Assembly: GCA_947179485.1 (NCBI GenBank)
Contig: OX359245.1
Coordinates: 28,197,067-28,261,066 of the forward strand
DNA from: Allacma fusca
Lineage: Eukaryota > Arthropoda > Collembola > Symphypleona > Sminthuridae
Reading direction: 5' to 3'
DNA length: 64,000 nt
Position numbers and translations under genes: made by a program. Positions 22,901 to 36,779 of the stretch are shown piece after piece. The number at the start of each line of letters is the position of its first letter. Position 1 is the stretch's first letter. The notes beneath the pieces were generated by a model that had not been told where the DNA came from, searched no databases, and saw only the letters and a list, made by a program, of their open reading frames with translations.

Positions 22901-25900
22901 GCCACGGCAAGAAAACCAATATGGCCTTTTACAACTTTCCCGAACGTCCCACTTCCCAGGGTTACTTTATCTGTGGGGGAAAAATAAGTTTCAGAATCTT
23001 CCAGACAGTTCGCAGTCTGATTGCACGTATGGAAAAAGTAAAATTTGACTCTTGTACTTACAGGAATCAAACATACATTGTCAGAAAGGAGAATAAAATA
23101 GTTTAACGGTCTACGGTCCATGTGTGCAAAAATATTGCATATACAAAAATATTTTACCTAAATAAAAACTATCTCGCGGAACTTCCAGTCTTATATTGTA
23201 AGGCAGGAGGAGCGCATCGTGTCCTTCAGAAGCTCCAGTAAAAAATTCCTCGATATCGTCATTTGACATATATGTCCCTTTTATGTTGGTCCGAATTTTA
23301 TACCATGCCACCCCTACGACCAAAATCAATACGACGCTAGCTCCAGCAATGATGCCGAGCAGTGACTTCATGTCCAAAGTTGTCTGAGTAATAGAACCTG
23401 ACACAATGAATTTAAAATTTTAAGGATTTATAAGTTGTTCTTATTTTAACCGTTATTGAGGTCCTTGAAAATTTGAATCCTTAATCAAATATATGAAGAA
23501 CAATCACCAAAGACGGTAAATACCATTAGGTCTAATTTGGATAAAAGGGAGAAAATTGTATACGACCATTTTAACACTCTTAGATTTATAAATGTTGAGA
23601 ACACAATCCTGTTGTGTTTAACATATTTAAATGACTCACCTCTCTTGAATTGGAAATATACTTTTGCTTTTCCTGCGTTATTTTTTGCAGTGCAAACGAT
23701 TTCTCTGTAAGGATGATTAGACACGAGTTCAATCTCGCTTTTGTCAGGGTACTCTGTTTTGTTGTAGTAATTTGAGGTTGTTTCACTTCCATTATTTTCT
23801 TCATGTTTCTAGTTTTAAAATTTAAAATTACTCAATTTACATGTTAATTTGAAAAACTGGGAATTTGTAAATGTACTGTACTTTCAGTAAATTACGGCAG
23901 AACCTCTACTGTTCTAAACTTAATTTTACTCCTTTGTAGAGTTTAAATTTACGAGTTAATCCTTTATAATAAAAGCTCACTCTAGTAAGTACTTAAAGTA
24001 AGGTAAAAGTAGCACTCACGTGACCGTCAAATTTCCACGTGATAACTGCAGGAGGTTTGCCGGTCCGGTTACAGCGTAGTATCTCCGTTTCATTTCTCAC
24101 ATCGATGCTAATGGTTTGCTTCGTTATGGAATTTTTCGTATCGTCGCAAACGTTTTTGTGCGTACATGGTGAAATCGATTCTGTGAATAACAAGGTGTAA
24201 AAATAGCTTCAAAGGGAGTAGGAGAGTTTCTTACAGTAATCTATTACATTTATTTATACGCATAATATTGAATGGGTTGTAAGGGCTTATAGCTAAATCG
24301 ACGTGAATAAACACATTATTATTATTTTATTATATTACATTTATTTTATAAGTGCACTCCTGCTGTAATGAATGTCATAATCCACAATGTTGTGCTCCTT
24401 TATCATTTATAAGGAGAAAATGTTTACATATTCGACTTTCTCTATAACTATTGTATCCAATGCGACAGCCATAATTGTGGCGGCACTTAAAATCAAGCCG
24501 ATGTGGTATGACTGTTTTTCAGGACCAGGAGGCGTATTTTCATCTCACTGCTTTATACATGGATTGATTATATTTTGAGCGTACCTTGTACACGTAGATC
24601 AAGTTCAAAGTTAGTTCCATTGACAGTTTTCCAATTTGGTGCTTCACAAATAATTTTCTCAATCGATGTATCGTTGAAAAGCACAGTCATCCTTGAAATA
24701 TAAAGCTGAGTGGTGTCATTTGAGGACTCATTTCCAGCTCCTACAGAAATACAATATTGAGGCAACAAACCCTCACAAATTCAAATAAGAAATCTTAAAC
24801 CACGGTCCATAATTTTTCCTATCATTGCGAACGAAAAATTATTTTTGATGCGATGAATGTAGAGATGCATCCTCACCTATGTCAACAAGGATTCCATTTT
24901 TATATCGAAGTAACCATAGAAAGCCGTAGGAGGAGAATGATTTTAAAGCTGTGCATACAAATTCCCGCTCGTATTTGGTAAAAATAACCTGTTTATTTTG
25001 CGCATACTCCATTTCAGGGTGTTCAGACATCGCCGAACGAATTTCTCCCATTTGTTTGAAAGGCACGTCTTTCCTGTTGTACTCAACTGTGGGTAGAAAC
25101 ATTAAATAATTAAAGAAATCTTTCACCAATGTGTTAAAAAAAATACTTGCGATCTCTTGAAAGAACTCAATTTCGAAAAAAAGCCCTAAATATCGCTAAA
25201 TTATCCTATAAATGTAGATTCCCTCACAAATTCTTTTTCTTCCATTTTGCACATCGTCCAGTGTTCTGTAGAATCCTCGAGCAACGCTATTATTACCGTA
25301 CTCTCCGCAACCAATCACGAATAGAGTTGCTTTTGTACGGATCTCCGAACAGACGTGGCTAGTGCAAGTGTATTGAAATGTATCATTTGTATTGCAATGG
25401 GCGTCTCCATTCTATTGAAATTTTGTGTAAGATAATGTAAGAGTCAATTTTACATAATTATATAACTTTTGCCATAAATTAGCGAAATTTTTGGCAAAAC
25501 TTTTACAATAGTTCGAAGAATAATCGGCCAGCACATTATGACTAAAAATACAAGAAAATTTTAAAAATACGTATTTAAAGAACGTTTCGCATTCGTTGAG
25601 GTTGTCACACGGAAGGAAACTGGTTCGAACTTCTTCTTGGCTATTGTTTGCCAGAACGCATGCGTACATTCCACGTTCCAAGTCCACGTGGAGTGAATAC
25701 TTGCAGTCCCTATTGTGTCCTAGTCGGCTATCCCATTTAGTGTATAATTTGTAGCGCTGGCGTCTTGTTTTTCTGTTACCTGTGTTACCATGGAGCAAAA
25801 TTGTATAAATGGTCAATGCATACTTGCAGTTTTGGTCCAAAGTTCAAATTCAGTTCCATTCACATCCCCAAACTTTTCGTGCCGTTCAGTTCAGTTCAGT

Positions 25901-27641
25901 TCCCCTTGTCTAAAGCCCGTCGTAGTTCAGTTCAATTCACGGCGTACTTTCCAGTCGTTACGTTCAGTTCAGTTCACCCTTGCAGTATTTTTACAAAGTT
26001 CAATTCAATTCATTGTAAACTTTTCGTCGTTCATTTCAGTTCGCTTTATCTATCATTAGCGAGCCAATTAGTTCAAGTCATTTATGGTATATTTAAGTGG
26101 CATTTAGTTATATTTTTATAGCTGAATTTGAACTTTGACTAAAGCACGATTTTTTACTAAATGTCTGATTAGATAAATACATTCAAATCTCCGGTGTTTT
26201 GAAAACAATATTGACTTTCAGCTTTCTGGTAAACGATCAATATAAGAAACCCAAGCTATTTCTAGTTATTGAATCATATAAATGTGCTTACAATTATTGC
26301 GCGTTTTATTTCATACGATTTCGTCCAAAATGTGCCAATTATACGTTATTAAATGTATGATACCGGTTTGCTTGTAAATAACTATTTCTTTGATCTGTAA
26401 TTTAATGCCATTGAAATGAATTGTAAAAAACCAGCGTGCAAGTTTTTGAGATAACAACTATAAAATATATGGCCTTGAAATTTAGAGATAGATCATATTC
26501 GTGTTGTGTTCACGAATATAAAAGTTCATATTCAAACCTGGACTCTTAAGTTCAATTCAGTTCAGTTTGTGTTACTTGAACGTATGATGAACGTTCGTTC
26601 ACATTCATAATGCGTTCTGCTGAGTTCAATTCAAATTCATTCAATCAAAGTTTTGCATTTAGCTAGTTCATTCAAGTTCATTCAAAAACAGTGAAAATAT
26701 GGGCTAGTTCAGTTCAGTTCACCACTTTATGAACTGAACGACTGCAAGTATGGGTCAATGCGTTTCTCTGCTGCTACATTGCAGTCACGTTCGAGATATG
26801 TTCCTCTTTCCTTAAATCCAAAAAGCTCCGCGTATCACTGACTTGTAAATAATGCTTTCAAAGAGTTACTCGGACAACACCACACCAGTTGTTTAAAATT
26901 TCCTAATTTCCAGGCTGAACAAGAAGAGAAATGTTTTTACCATGAGCGAACTGAAGATCCAAGAAAGTTGAATGAGTATCCTCATTGGTAATTTCCAGAT
27001 ATGTGTTCAGCTTGTAATCATCTGGTTCTTCATCCGGGAGAACAATTTCACATGATAGTTGCATCATACTCTCGGGATTCTGGAGTGCAACTGTAAATGT
27101 GGATTGAAATAAGTCCTCGGGACGATTTCCCTCCAATTTATGAAAATGCCACTTGTTGATTTCAACCTTCTTAACAGAAAAGCTGCTTATCTGCCAGAAA
27201 GAGGTAAAAAATTTTTTGAAACGCAATTTCAACATAAACTTAATAAAGTCTGCAGGCATTTAAATTCCTGTCAAGACTATTTCTAAAGATATCCATAGAA
27301 GCACGGCATGGAGGCACGCATTCAAAATGTGATATAACCTTCGACCCGAGTAGACTTATAAAGTTTTAAGGTATTTTGAATTTTCGGCAGACCTGTTGAC
27401 TGAGGTAATTCCATCTGGTTGGGATACTGGAATTGCATTCAAAAGTGAGTTCCTCAATTACTCTTGGAAGCCTCAAATGTGTTTCATTTTGGATGACGGT
27501 TCTGTTGCCAGAGTACAGTTGATACGACTTCAACCTTAATACTGGGTAGGAGTAATTTCCCTTGAAATTTTGTAAGCTTACATTTTGTCCCAAAATTCCT
27601 TCGACAGCAACAACCAATAATAATCCCAAGTATAGGTTCAT
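19910..27641 (-). CDS. RTK-B: intact PDGFR/VEGFR-like receptor tyrosine kinase, 903 residues
   Basis: Exons 5'-3': 27641-27393, 27190-26941, 25779-25571, 25411-25228, 25086-24877, 24740-24585, 24180-24020, 23808-23640, 23397-23158, 22970-22761, 22650-22530, 22446-22338, 22090-21968, 20637-20426, 20018-19910. All junctions are GT-AG on the minus strand and phases agree throughout, giving 2,712 nt ending in TAA. Seen: signal peptide (about residues 1-20); Ig-like pairs from exons 1-2, 5-6 and 7-8; a Cys-rich part in exons 3-4; transmembrane helix near 541-563; juxtamembrane [17 protein letters not shown], resembling [18 protein letters not shown] at 615-622; VAIK lysine near 635; HGDLATRN with Asp 761; DFG 779-781; AYE 806-808. 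The tail ends about 20 residues after the kinase core. Odd: HGD replaces HRD and LATRN replaces LAARN. A hAT element lies in intron 2. Ligand and pathway are not visible here. Confidence 0.92.
25819..26752. mobile_element. Non-autonomous hAT element with TTCAGTTCA repeats in RTK-B intron 2
   Basis: 934 bp with CATACTTGCAGT inverted ends and the exact 8-bp duplication GGTCAATG (25811-25818 and 26753-26760). Both ends are filled with TTCAGTTCA/TTCAATTCA words, which create a false low-complexity ORF. No transposase ORF is present. RTK-C lacks this insertion at the matching place in its intron 2. Confidence 0.88.
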
Positions 27642-28311
27642 TTAGAGAATACCTATTGAGGAAACAATAATTTAAAGGCACAAAGATCAATGACAAATTA
27701 TTCCAACTTGTGTCACGCTATAGTTGTAAAAACCAACATTTAAGGCACTTAAAAATTCAATCCTCTAAGATGTATTTTGTATTCTCTAGATAATAAAATT
27801 TACTATTGTGCTCCGTCGAAACCTTAAATGTATTTTTGTAGCTGCTGTGACACTCTAAAGTATTGCAAAATAACGAAGCGAAGCCTATAAGTAAGTAGTC
27901 AACATTCAATAATAATTATAATGCCATTTACAGTTGACTGTGCCGTTCTAGCAGTTGCAAACGTGCTTCTTGTTATCGGGAGCTAACTCTTGTGCTAAAC
28001 CATAGAATAGCACCGCATGGAAACAAAATTATTTTTGGCACAATTGACCACATCCTAGAAAGTTCTCGCCAGTTTCAGTGGCTGATTTATAAGGAAATGA
28101 TAATCAGCTATTAAAATTACAACAATTTTTTTCTTTTTTAACATATGTCTATTCTGCAGCGATGGCTATAATTGCTTAATGGAGCTAAATATTTGATTCT
28201 TCTCGTTATTCCATTCCGTCCCGCCAACTCAACCCGCCTTCCCGTCCAGTATTTGGTTTATTTCTCGTGCCGCATCTAATTGGAAAATTCCGCCCGTGCG
28301 GAATCACGCAT
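27642..28311. other. Upstream flank of RTK-B
   Basis: 670 bp likely to contain the RTK-B promoter. It partly resembles the flank upstream of RTK-C (a shared word is GTGCTAAACC, near 27990 and 44370), so the duplication unit included upstream sequence. No specific promoter element was identified. Confidence 0.4.
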
Positions 28312-28881
28312 ATGTGTTCAACACCATACCAGGAGCTTAAATAAATTTTTTGGGACCATTCGGGTAACAGGACACCCGGCCTAGGTTAGCATCACGATTA
28401 CTACCGTTTGTGTTAGCCAATTACGATCTAAATAAATTTAAATCCGCTTATGGCTTATAGTCTGTTGATTTACTGCTAGCACAAATATCCGGCGGGTACT
28501 GGAACCGGGTAATATTATAATTTTACCTGTGCCGGGTAGTGTAAAACAAGGGTGTAATGCCCGGATATCATTAGCACAAATATAGTCTGACATTGATTGT
28601 TGACAAATCATTAAAACATTGCTGCAGCGAAAATTTATAATTTTTTAATATTTATAATATCGGGTATTGTATTACCCGGTTTCAGTACCCGCCGGATATT
28701 TGTGCCAGAAGTAAGGCAAGAGAAACTGTAAGCCATGACTGGATTTACATTTTGTTTGGTCCTAATTGGCCAACACAAACGGCAGTAATCGGGATGTAAC
28801 CGTGATAATCTATGCCGGGTATCCTGTTACCCGAATGGACCCAAAAAATTATTTCAACTCCTGGTATTGCTTTGAACACAT
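28312..28881. repeat. Foldback palindrome (hairpin element)
   Basis: Two arms of about 250 bp each mirror one another around roughly 28590. Outer ends: ATGTGTTCAA at the left and TTGAACACAT at the right. Inner paired blocks include CATTCGGGTAACAGGA / TCCTGTTACCCGAATG, GCACAAATATCCGGCGGGTA / TACCCGCCGGATATTTGTGC, and ACCGGGTAATA / TATTACCCGGT. Divergence between the arms is modest. This is typical of foldback or hairpin MITEs and would form a long stem if transcribed. No flanking duplication was found. Confidence 0.8.
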
Positions 28882-29251
28882 CTGGGTTGTCGGTTTTGCC
28901 TTAAATACAGTATTTCGGAAATAACCTGAGGGGACACATTTGTTTTCATCGCGGGACGTCATTAATGGGAAACCTACACAAGGTTTGTTTAACGACTTCA
29001 GGATTTCTCATTATAAACTTACATTTTGGACTTATCAGTCATTCGCCATAAAAGTTCAGAATTCTATTCATAGAATAGATCCGTCGATTCTTTTAAACTA
29101 TTTACTTTCAAATTATTCAATATCATTTCTATGACTATTTATGATGGCTAATCATAACTAACAAATATAGTAACAGTGGCTTCGACGAGAACAAGAAACC
29201 CGATGTATAAATAGAGCGGTGATATTTGAAATCCCTAGTTCCCTAGTCCAT
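28882..29251. other. Spacer before a hAT element
   Basis: 370 bp with no recognised gene or repeat. Confidence 0.35.
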
Positions 29252-29259
29252 ACGCTTTG

Positions 29260-30422
29260 CACTGCTGCCCTATTCTATTCCGACTTGAATAGGAAAATAG
29301 GAATTTCAATAGAATTGCCGACATTTATACAGAAATAAATAGAATAGAATTGAATAGCTCGATTTTTGAAACCTCCAGACTAGAATAGAATAGAATATGC
29401 ACCTGATGTTAAGATTAGAATTGAATAGTAAAAACAGCAAAATTCGTATTCAGATCTGAGCCACTGAGAATGTCATAAACAAAAAAAATATTAACTAAAG
29501 CCCTTGGAGGGCGTGTGTAAAAATTATCGCTATACGATAATTTGCGGCTTCGCGTAGGGTTAGGTAAGCTACCGCCGTCAAAGCAAAGTGAATTTTAAGT
29601 TTTTTCGAAATTTGCGATTTTTTTTTGAAAAATTTATCAGGCTGATTTCAACCACAAGCATTAATCATTACGATTTACATAAGCAATATTCACAAAAAAT
29701 TGATTGAAATCGATTTGTTAGTCTTAGAGATAACTGTCATTTGATTTAAAGTTCGAAATTTCAAATTAAAAAAAAACTACTGGGTTGATTTCAACCACAA
29801 ATACAATAACCATTACGTTTTACATAAGCAATATTAAAAAAAACACTGAAATATATTCAGTAGTTTTGATGATAACTGTCATTTGACTGAAAGTCCAAAA
29901 TTTCGAGAATTATTTTCTCAAAACCAATCTGGCCGATTTCAACTAAATATGAACTCAGCCTAAAACTAACAAATATATTTTGAGGGTAAAAATTATTTTA
30001 TAAATTCAGACTTGTTAACTGCCAATAATTATTGAGTACAAGTAATTATTTGTACACCCGTTTAATTCTCTTCTGCCTGGAGGTGACTTGATAAAGAGTA
30101 AATTTGCTAAATATCAGTTATTTTATTATCATTGTCAATAGCAAGTTATAATTCCAGGAACTGGAAATTGGAATTATGAGAGAAAACGTAGTTATATTTA
30201 TACAGCGCGCTTTATCCACCAGTTTACTGCGCGCGGTTTTTATTTACTGATGAATAGAATTTGAATAGGAATAGAATACGAATTTTCTAATTTTGTTGGA
30301 ATAGGAATAGACTTGAATAGCCTCGCCAAACCTTTAGCAGAATATAATAGGACTTGAATATACAAGACTTAGTTGTAAACAGAATAGAATAGAATAGAAT
30401 TAAAACTGGGCGGGCAGCAGTG
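29260..30422. mobile_element. Non-autonomous hAT element with GAATAGAATA repeats
   Basis: 1,163 bp. The inverted ends CACTGCTGCCC are perfect, with the exact 8-bp duplication ACGCTTTG (29252-29259 and 30423-30430). Subterminal GAATAGAATAGAAT-type repeats lie at both ends in opposite orientation. Two imperfect direct copies of a CTGATTTCAACCACAA block lie inside (about 29640 and 29785). No ORF of note. Confidence 0.87.
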
Positions 30423-30430
30423 ACGCTTTG

Positions 30431-31149
30431 CATTTTATACATGGTACCCGCGAAATAGCACTACTTACATGTTTTGCATTGAAGTCTTCAGAGTGGTGGA
30501 AGGTTCATTTTTAGAATATACCTTATTCCGTTTTCGCAGTTTTGTATTCTCCTTCGTTATGTTATGACGTAGTTTTTATGATGCATAGTCCGACCTGCGT
30601 CTTTTTTTTCCAAAAATAACGAAGTAAGTAATGTTAAACTAGCTAGTTTAAAAAAAAACAGTGCATACAGTTAATATTCCCTATAACGACTTCCACAGGG
30701 GTTTATATTTATTTACTGTTATAAGAGGTATAATTCAAATCTAGGTTTCAGATGTTTACTGACTTCAATAAATAAATGCATTTACTCTGAGCAATCCAGG
30801 GGGTTTTATAAGCAGAGTCCAAGGTTTACTTTTATGTAATAAAATTATTGAATGCATTTATTAATGGCATATAATTAATGATTTGCATGAAACAACTTTG
30901 TTGTAGCAATTATTTACATTGCACCATTGATATTGCATCATCCCAATAAGGAGTTAATTCGTCTGTACGTAACATTTTTTAGGGTTCATTGAGTTTCTTG
31001 AAGGAGCAAAAATTTAGACCAAATATTTTTTAAGGAAACTATTCCATTCTGTATGAAAAGATCGTAATAAATAATAACTGATTAATGAGAAAAGAAATTG
31101 CAATTACACGAAGGTAACTAAACAGTGCAGATTTAATGTTGTATTTTTT
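30431..31149. other. 3' flank of RTK-C
   Basis: About 720 bp AT-rich spacer between the hAT element and the RTK-C stop codon. No gene recognised. Confidence 0.35.
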
Positions 31150-34100
31150 TTACTGTTTATTCAAATTGTTTAAAATTCTGTTTAAAGATTCCCTTAAAAC
31201 GGAATAACTAGGACGTTTCGAGGGCTCAATTTTCCAGGTTTTGCTCATTAGTTCATATCTGTGAAGATTTAAAAAAAAAGTGATATTATTCTTGAAGAGA
31301 TCACATTATTATAAACCAAGAAATGGGAAATAAAAGGTCTGCTACAGCTTGCATTTGCTCTACCGTATACTTTGATAAAGGAACTTTAAAACGGCTGGAT
31401 TGAAATATTGCTTCTAATTTTAATCCAAAGTGACTCACATTTCGTGGGAAGCAAAGGCTGGTTTTTCCAGTCGAATTCCATCAGCCAATAAGGACGAAGA
31501 CTGGTATTCCCAGACGTAGCTTTCATATGGGATGCCTCCCAGAGTGAACATTTCCCAAAGTGTCACTCCCAAACTCCAAATATCGGACAACGTCGTAAAT
31601 TCCAGATTTTTCAGGGATTCGTAAGCCATCCAACGTACAGGCAACGGGACCTGGAGTAAAATAAATGGAAGGGTGTTACGTAACTTTTTTACAATTTACT
31701 TTCCCCATAATTTTAAAACGTGAATACCTTTACTAACTTGGTATTCACAGCAAATTCTCGCTAGAGGAAACTTTAACTATCTATTGGAAGAAATATTTTG
31801 TAGATACATATTTCACGTCTTTTGTCACCATGAATTATTATTCTTTTCTTTTAGAAGGCCTTGCTTTATAAAAATTAAATTGTTAAGCTTTTAGGAGCAA
31901 TATTATAACGAGAGTTTACTGTCAAATGCTTTGATGAAAATAACATTGTGCTACATTGATACTCCTTTTAGCTTACATTGAAATGAGACTTGCCAATTAT
32001 TCGGACTCAATAGAAGTTAAATCCCTGCAAATTTCAACCCCTGCGGGGTCGCGATCGCTAGATTTTGTGCTAGTGACGTTAAAGGCAATAAGCAATAAAA
32101 ACTGCTTTACGTACCAAGATTGCACAATACTGTCATCTGCTACACTACAAGAGAACCCTTTCACAAATACTTTTTCACCGTTCTGTGAATTGCGGGTCAC
32201 TTATGACAACATTTAACCAGAATTATTTTGCAACATATTATCCTCTTTAAAAAAAATTTGTTTAGTTTTGTATGTCCTGAAACGGAACTAAAAGCTCACA
32301 ATTAGGGATGTAGCTGAAATAGTTTCTAATATAATAATTTATTCGACTAGAATTCTACAAATGTAGATTATAATGAAGAGACTTCAAATTGTTCCCGTAG
32401 AATTTGTAAATGAGAAATACTCTACTCTTGGGCTCAAGTAGAACTTACATTGGTTTTCTGAATGTAGACTTCCTGGAAATTGATTTGCTTGGATAAACCA
32501 AAATCACTGACTTTGGCCTTCAAGTCATGTGTTATTAGGACATTCCGGGTAGCCAGGTCACCATGAATTACCTTCGTAGGGGATAATTAGTAATTTTCAG
32601 TACATTGCTTCAAAATTACGGGTAAATAAAAACATCAATATTATGTATTTTCAAGACGTCACTTTAGCTCATAAAACCTGCTATACTGTAAACGAATAGA
32701 CTGAAAATTGAGGAAATTAAATGATCTCACAATCAGAAATACCGGTTTTTTTCAACCAAAAATGTTTATGTAAGATAAATGGGAGAAATTATACTCTATA
32801 ATTAAGGAACATTTCACATACATTTTTACTACTAATGAAATCCATTCCGTCGACGATATTAATTGCCCATTGAGTCAAGTGGCTCGTGGAGAGTATCATA
32901 TTTGAACATGCCAATTCGGAAACAACGGAACTATAAAAAATGTATATACAAATGTACCTTAAAAGCACAAGTCAAAATCAGTTCCAGAATATATAATCAA
33001 GTTACCCATTTGGCATCGTGGCAACGGAAGATGTTTCAAACAAGTCAATAAAATTTTCCCGGCCTTTAGTTAAAATTGAATGCAGATCTCCTCGTTCACA
33101 AAACTCCATAATCACAAAAACTTCATCTGAAACAGAAAAAACGGGATCTGTCAAAATACGGTTTAAAATTGTCATAAATCGGTTATTAAATTATGCACAC
33201 TTTTCTCCAGCTTTGAAGTGCAGGCTCCAAACAGATTGACAATATTCGGATGGTTGCCAACATAAGACATGATTTTAATTTCCTTCAGAAGGCACTTCAC
33301 GTGCATCAAACTCTCGGAACTAGACTTGGATATTTTTATAGCAACGGCAAGAAAACCAATGTGGCCTTTTACAACTTTCCCAAATGTTCCGCTTCCCAAC
33401 GTTACTTTATCTGTGGATTTTTTTTTTTAAATATTTGAATCATTCATTCGCAGTCTGACAGCATCCGTAAGTTTGACGCGGACGAGAATAAAATATTACA
33501 ATGTCTGAAAATTGTATGACGTAGCTTCTCAGCTCATCATGCATGTATGTGTATACAGAAATCCTGCACGTAGACAGTTTACCTAAAAAGAAACTTTCCC
33601 GAGGAACTTCCAATCTGACATTGTAAGGCAGCAAGAGCGCATCGTGTCCATCTGAGGCTCCAGCATAAAATTCCTCGATATCGTCTTCTGATATATAAGC
33701 CCCTTTCTTGGTTGCCCGAATTTTATACCATGCCACACCGATTACCAAAATTAACACCACACCAGCTCCAGCAATGATGGTTAGTAGTGATGGAATGTCC
33801 AAGGATTTCTGGGTAATTGGGTCTGAAATATGCCAATCAAAATATTTGAGCTTTTTGCTTTATTGTAAACATTAACAATTGGTGTAATTTAAATTTGGCA
33901 TCCAAAATACAAAGTTTGAAGGAGAAACACGCCCAAATGCACAAAAACAACTATAGGTCCCATAGTGCCCTAATTACGAAAATTGGACAAAAGGGTCAAA
34001 ATTGTAGGCGATCGTTTTAACTCCTTGATTTTATTTTTGTGAACACTATTCTGTATGGCTTAACGTATTTAAATAACTCACCTGTCTTAAATCGAAAATT

Positions 34101-35726
34101 TACTTTTGCTTTCCCTGCCTTATTTTCTACAGAGCAAACAATTTCCCTGTAAGGATGATTGGCCACGAGTTCAATCTCGCTTTTGTCAGGGTACTCTGTT
34201 TTGTTGTAGTAATTTGAGGCTGTTTCATTTTCATTACTTTCTTCATGTTTCTAGATTTAAATAATACAAATAATTTATTTACAAGTTTTTTTTTTGGAAA
34301 AAGTGTTTTTATGTTCGTTCACTTAATATACAAACTAACAATAAAACACAATCTCTCTATTCTCTGTACGAGTAAAATTCCTGGGACGAAAATCTGGAGC
34401 TTCCCAACACTGGTAAGCTGCGCTTGTTGTTAAGAACGAGAAAACTTGGCTTTCTCATAAAAATAAAGTATTTACTTAAAAATATTTTTATGCCTATGTG
34501 ATTGTATTTGGGAGGTATTCGCTAATAACCAGAGCATACTATATTACTTAGAGTAATGCAAAAGCAGAACTTACATGACCGTCGAATTTCCACGTGATAA
34601 CAGCAGGAGGTTTGCCGGTTCGATTACAGCATAGAACCTGTATTTTATTTCTCACATCGATGCTAAAATTTTGCTTCGTCATGGAGTTTTCCCCATCGTC
34701 GAATACTTTTTTGTGTGTGTAAGGTGGTATTGATTCTGTGGAAAATCAGATGTCGGATTGTAAAAGAAATGCTCTTAAAAATGCAAGAGTAGCCCGAACA
34801 CAATTTTCACCTTGCACACGTAGATCAAGTTCAAAGTAAGTTCCATTGACAGTTTTCCAATTTGGTGCTTCACATATAATTTTCTGAATCGATGTACCGT
34901 TGAAAATCAAGGACTTCCTTGAAATATAAATCTGAGTGGTGTCATTTGCTGACTCAATTCCAGTTCCTACAAGCATATAATATTGGAGAGACCATAAACC
35001 CCCGTAAATTTAAATACAAGGTGTTAAAACATATTTTCAAAATTATAGTGCGGGATGTGCGAAATTTTGAGACATGTGCATATTTACCTAGGTCTATCTG
35101 GCTGCCATTTTTGTATCGAAGTATCCACAAAAAACCGTAAGAGGAGAATGATTTTAAAGCTGTGCATACAAATTCCTGCTCGTATTTGGTAAAAATCACT
35201 TGTTTATTTGGCGCGTACTCCATTTCAGGGTGTTCCGACTTGGCTAGACGAATTTCTCCCATTTGTTCGAAAGGTACGTCTTTCTTGTTGTACTCAACTG
35301 TTGGTATAAATATTAGCGAATTAAATTCAGGAGATATCCCTTTTTTTAAATAATTCCGAATTTTTGTTGGAGATTTTTAGACCTTGTTCATAATTAATCC
35401 GTAATTGTACTAATATCTATTCGGACTACATCGCGCTGAGGTTTTCAACACAATTTCAATGCAATTTATAGGACACTTGAATAATTATTTGAAAATCTAA
35501 ATGTTCCCCCTAGGTTTCGATTAAAATGTTTCATTTGCTATATTTTAAAATTAAGATTTGTTTAAATATCTTAAAGCTTTAATTTAATTTCGAAAGAGCA
35601 ATAAATATTGCAAGATTTTCCTGTAAATGTAGATTCCCTCACCAATTCTTTTCCTCCCACTTTGAACATCGTCCAGCGTTCTGTAGAATCCGCGAGCAAC
35701 GCTATTATTACCGTACTCTCCACAAC

Positions 35727-36779
35727 CAGGGTGGCTTGATTTAAATCACGTTGATTTAAATCTTGATTTAAATCAAGATTTAAATCACTTGATGTTTTTC
35801 AAATAAATCCTTGATTTAAATCAAAATTGATTTTTCAACTTTTGCTGTTATGTAAAATGTAAGTTGGTGTCTCGAAACGTTGTAAAATGGACATTTATGC
35901 ATTTTTGTGAATTTTGGGCACGAGACCAGTTTAGATTTTGGTCAATTTCAATATAATTTATGGGTATGTTGCCGTTTGTATTTTTTGTACAAGCTGTCAC
36001 AGTGCCATAAAAGTTGCATATGAATGAAATTGGAAATAGTATTATATAATGTTACTAGAGCATCTGCTGGGGATGCTTGTTTTGTCCCACAGAAGGTTCC
36101 TAAATCCAGGGATAAAAATATGTATCCCGATCCCGTTCCGAAATATCGCGTGGATTATAATCACTCATGTCCCAAAATAGTCCCATTCCAAAAATAAATT
36201 CAGTATCTATAAGAACATCCCAACATCCCATATTTCTAACACGTACCATTTTGAAGGTGGCACGATTTGACTGTAATATTAGAATTTTTACGGAGAGATA
36301 TCCGCATTTGTTTAAATAAAATATACCCAATTTGCAAATAATTTTGTTGTCAATATTCGACCATCCCGTCTATTATATTACCAAAAAATCCAAATGGAGC
36401 TGCCGGTATTTGCCTTACTGGCCTTACACAGCGTTTAACTTCAAAGACAAAATTCAATACTAAACTGTTACCGTTTAAAACAATACTTTCGATATTTGGA
36501 ATTAATCTTCACCTAGCTTTGTATTTCATATAAGCTGGCTTGCCTTTGCAATTTTCACTCAGTATTTTCTACTGATTGTTCAAGTTTCATCCGTGCCAAC
36601 AGTGTACAATATTATTAATAAAATTAAAATCCAAAAATTCGGTTGATTATTCGATCGTGCTATCAAATTTTGAATTAAAATCAGAAAATGTTGATTTAAA
36701 TCAAAAAAATCCGATTTAAATCAAATAAATCGGATTTATTTGATTTTTTTCAAAAAAATCAAAAAAATCAGCAACCCTG
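35727..36779. mobile_element. Non-autonomous hAT-type element inside RTK-C exon 4
   Basis: 1,053 bp. The ends are CAGGGTGGC at the left and GCAACCCTG at the right, flanked by the exact 8-bp duplication TCCACAAC (35719-35726 and 36780-36787). Both subterminal zones are built of TTGATTTAAATCA repeats that can pair with each other. No transposase. The insertion point lies between codons of the RTK-C sequence [11 protein letters not shown], unbroken in RTK-B, so insertion into coding sequence is unambiguous. Confidence 0.9.

Noticed and set aside
22810..23106. Plus-strand ORF of 98 codons, with similar ones at 6743-6958 and 33250-33438
   Set aside because: These are antisense shadows of the first kinase exon, repeated because the exon itself is repeated in each paralog.
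25765..26121. 118-codon ORF rich in S, V, Q, F
   Set aside because: It is a by-product of TTCAGTTCA repeats at the end of a hAT element, not a protein gene.
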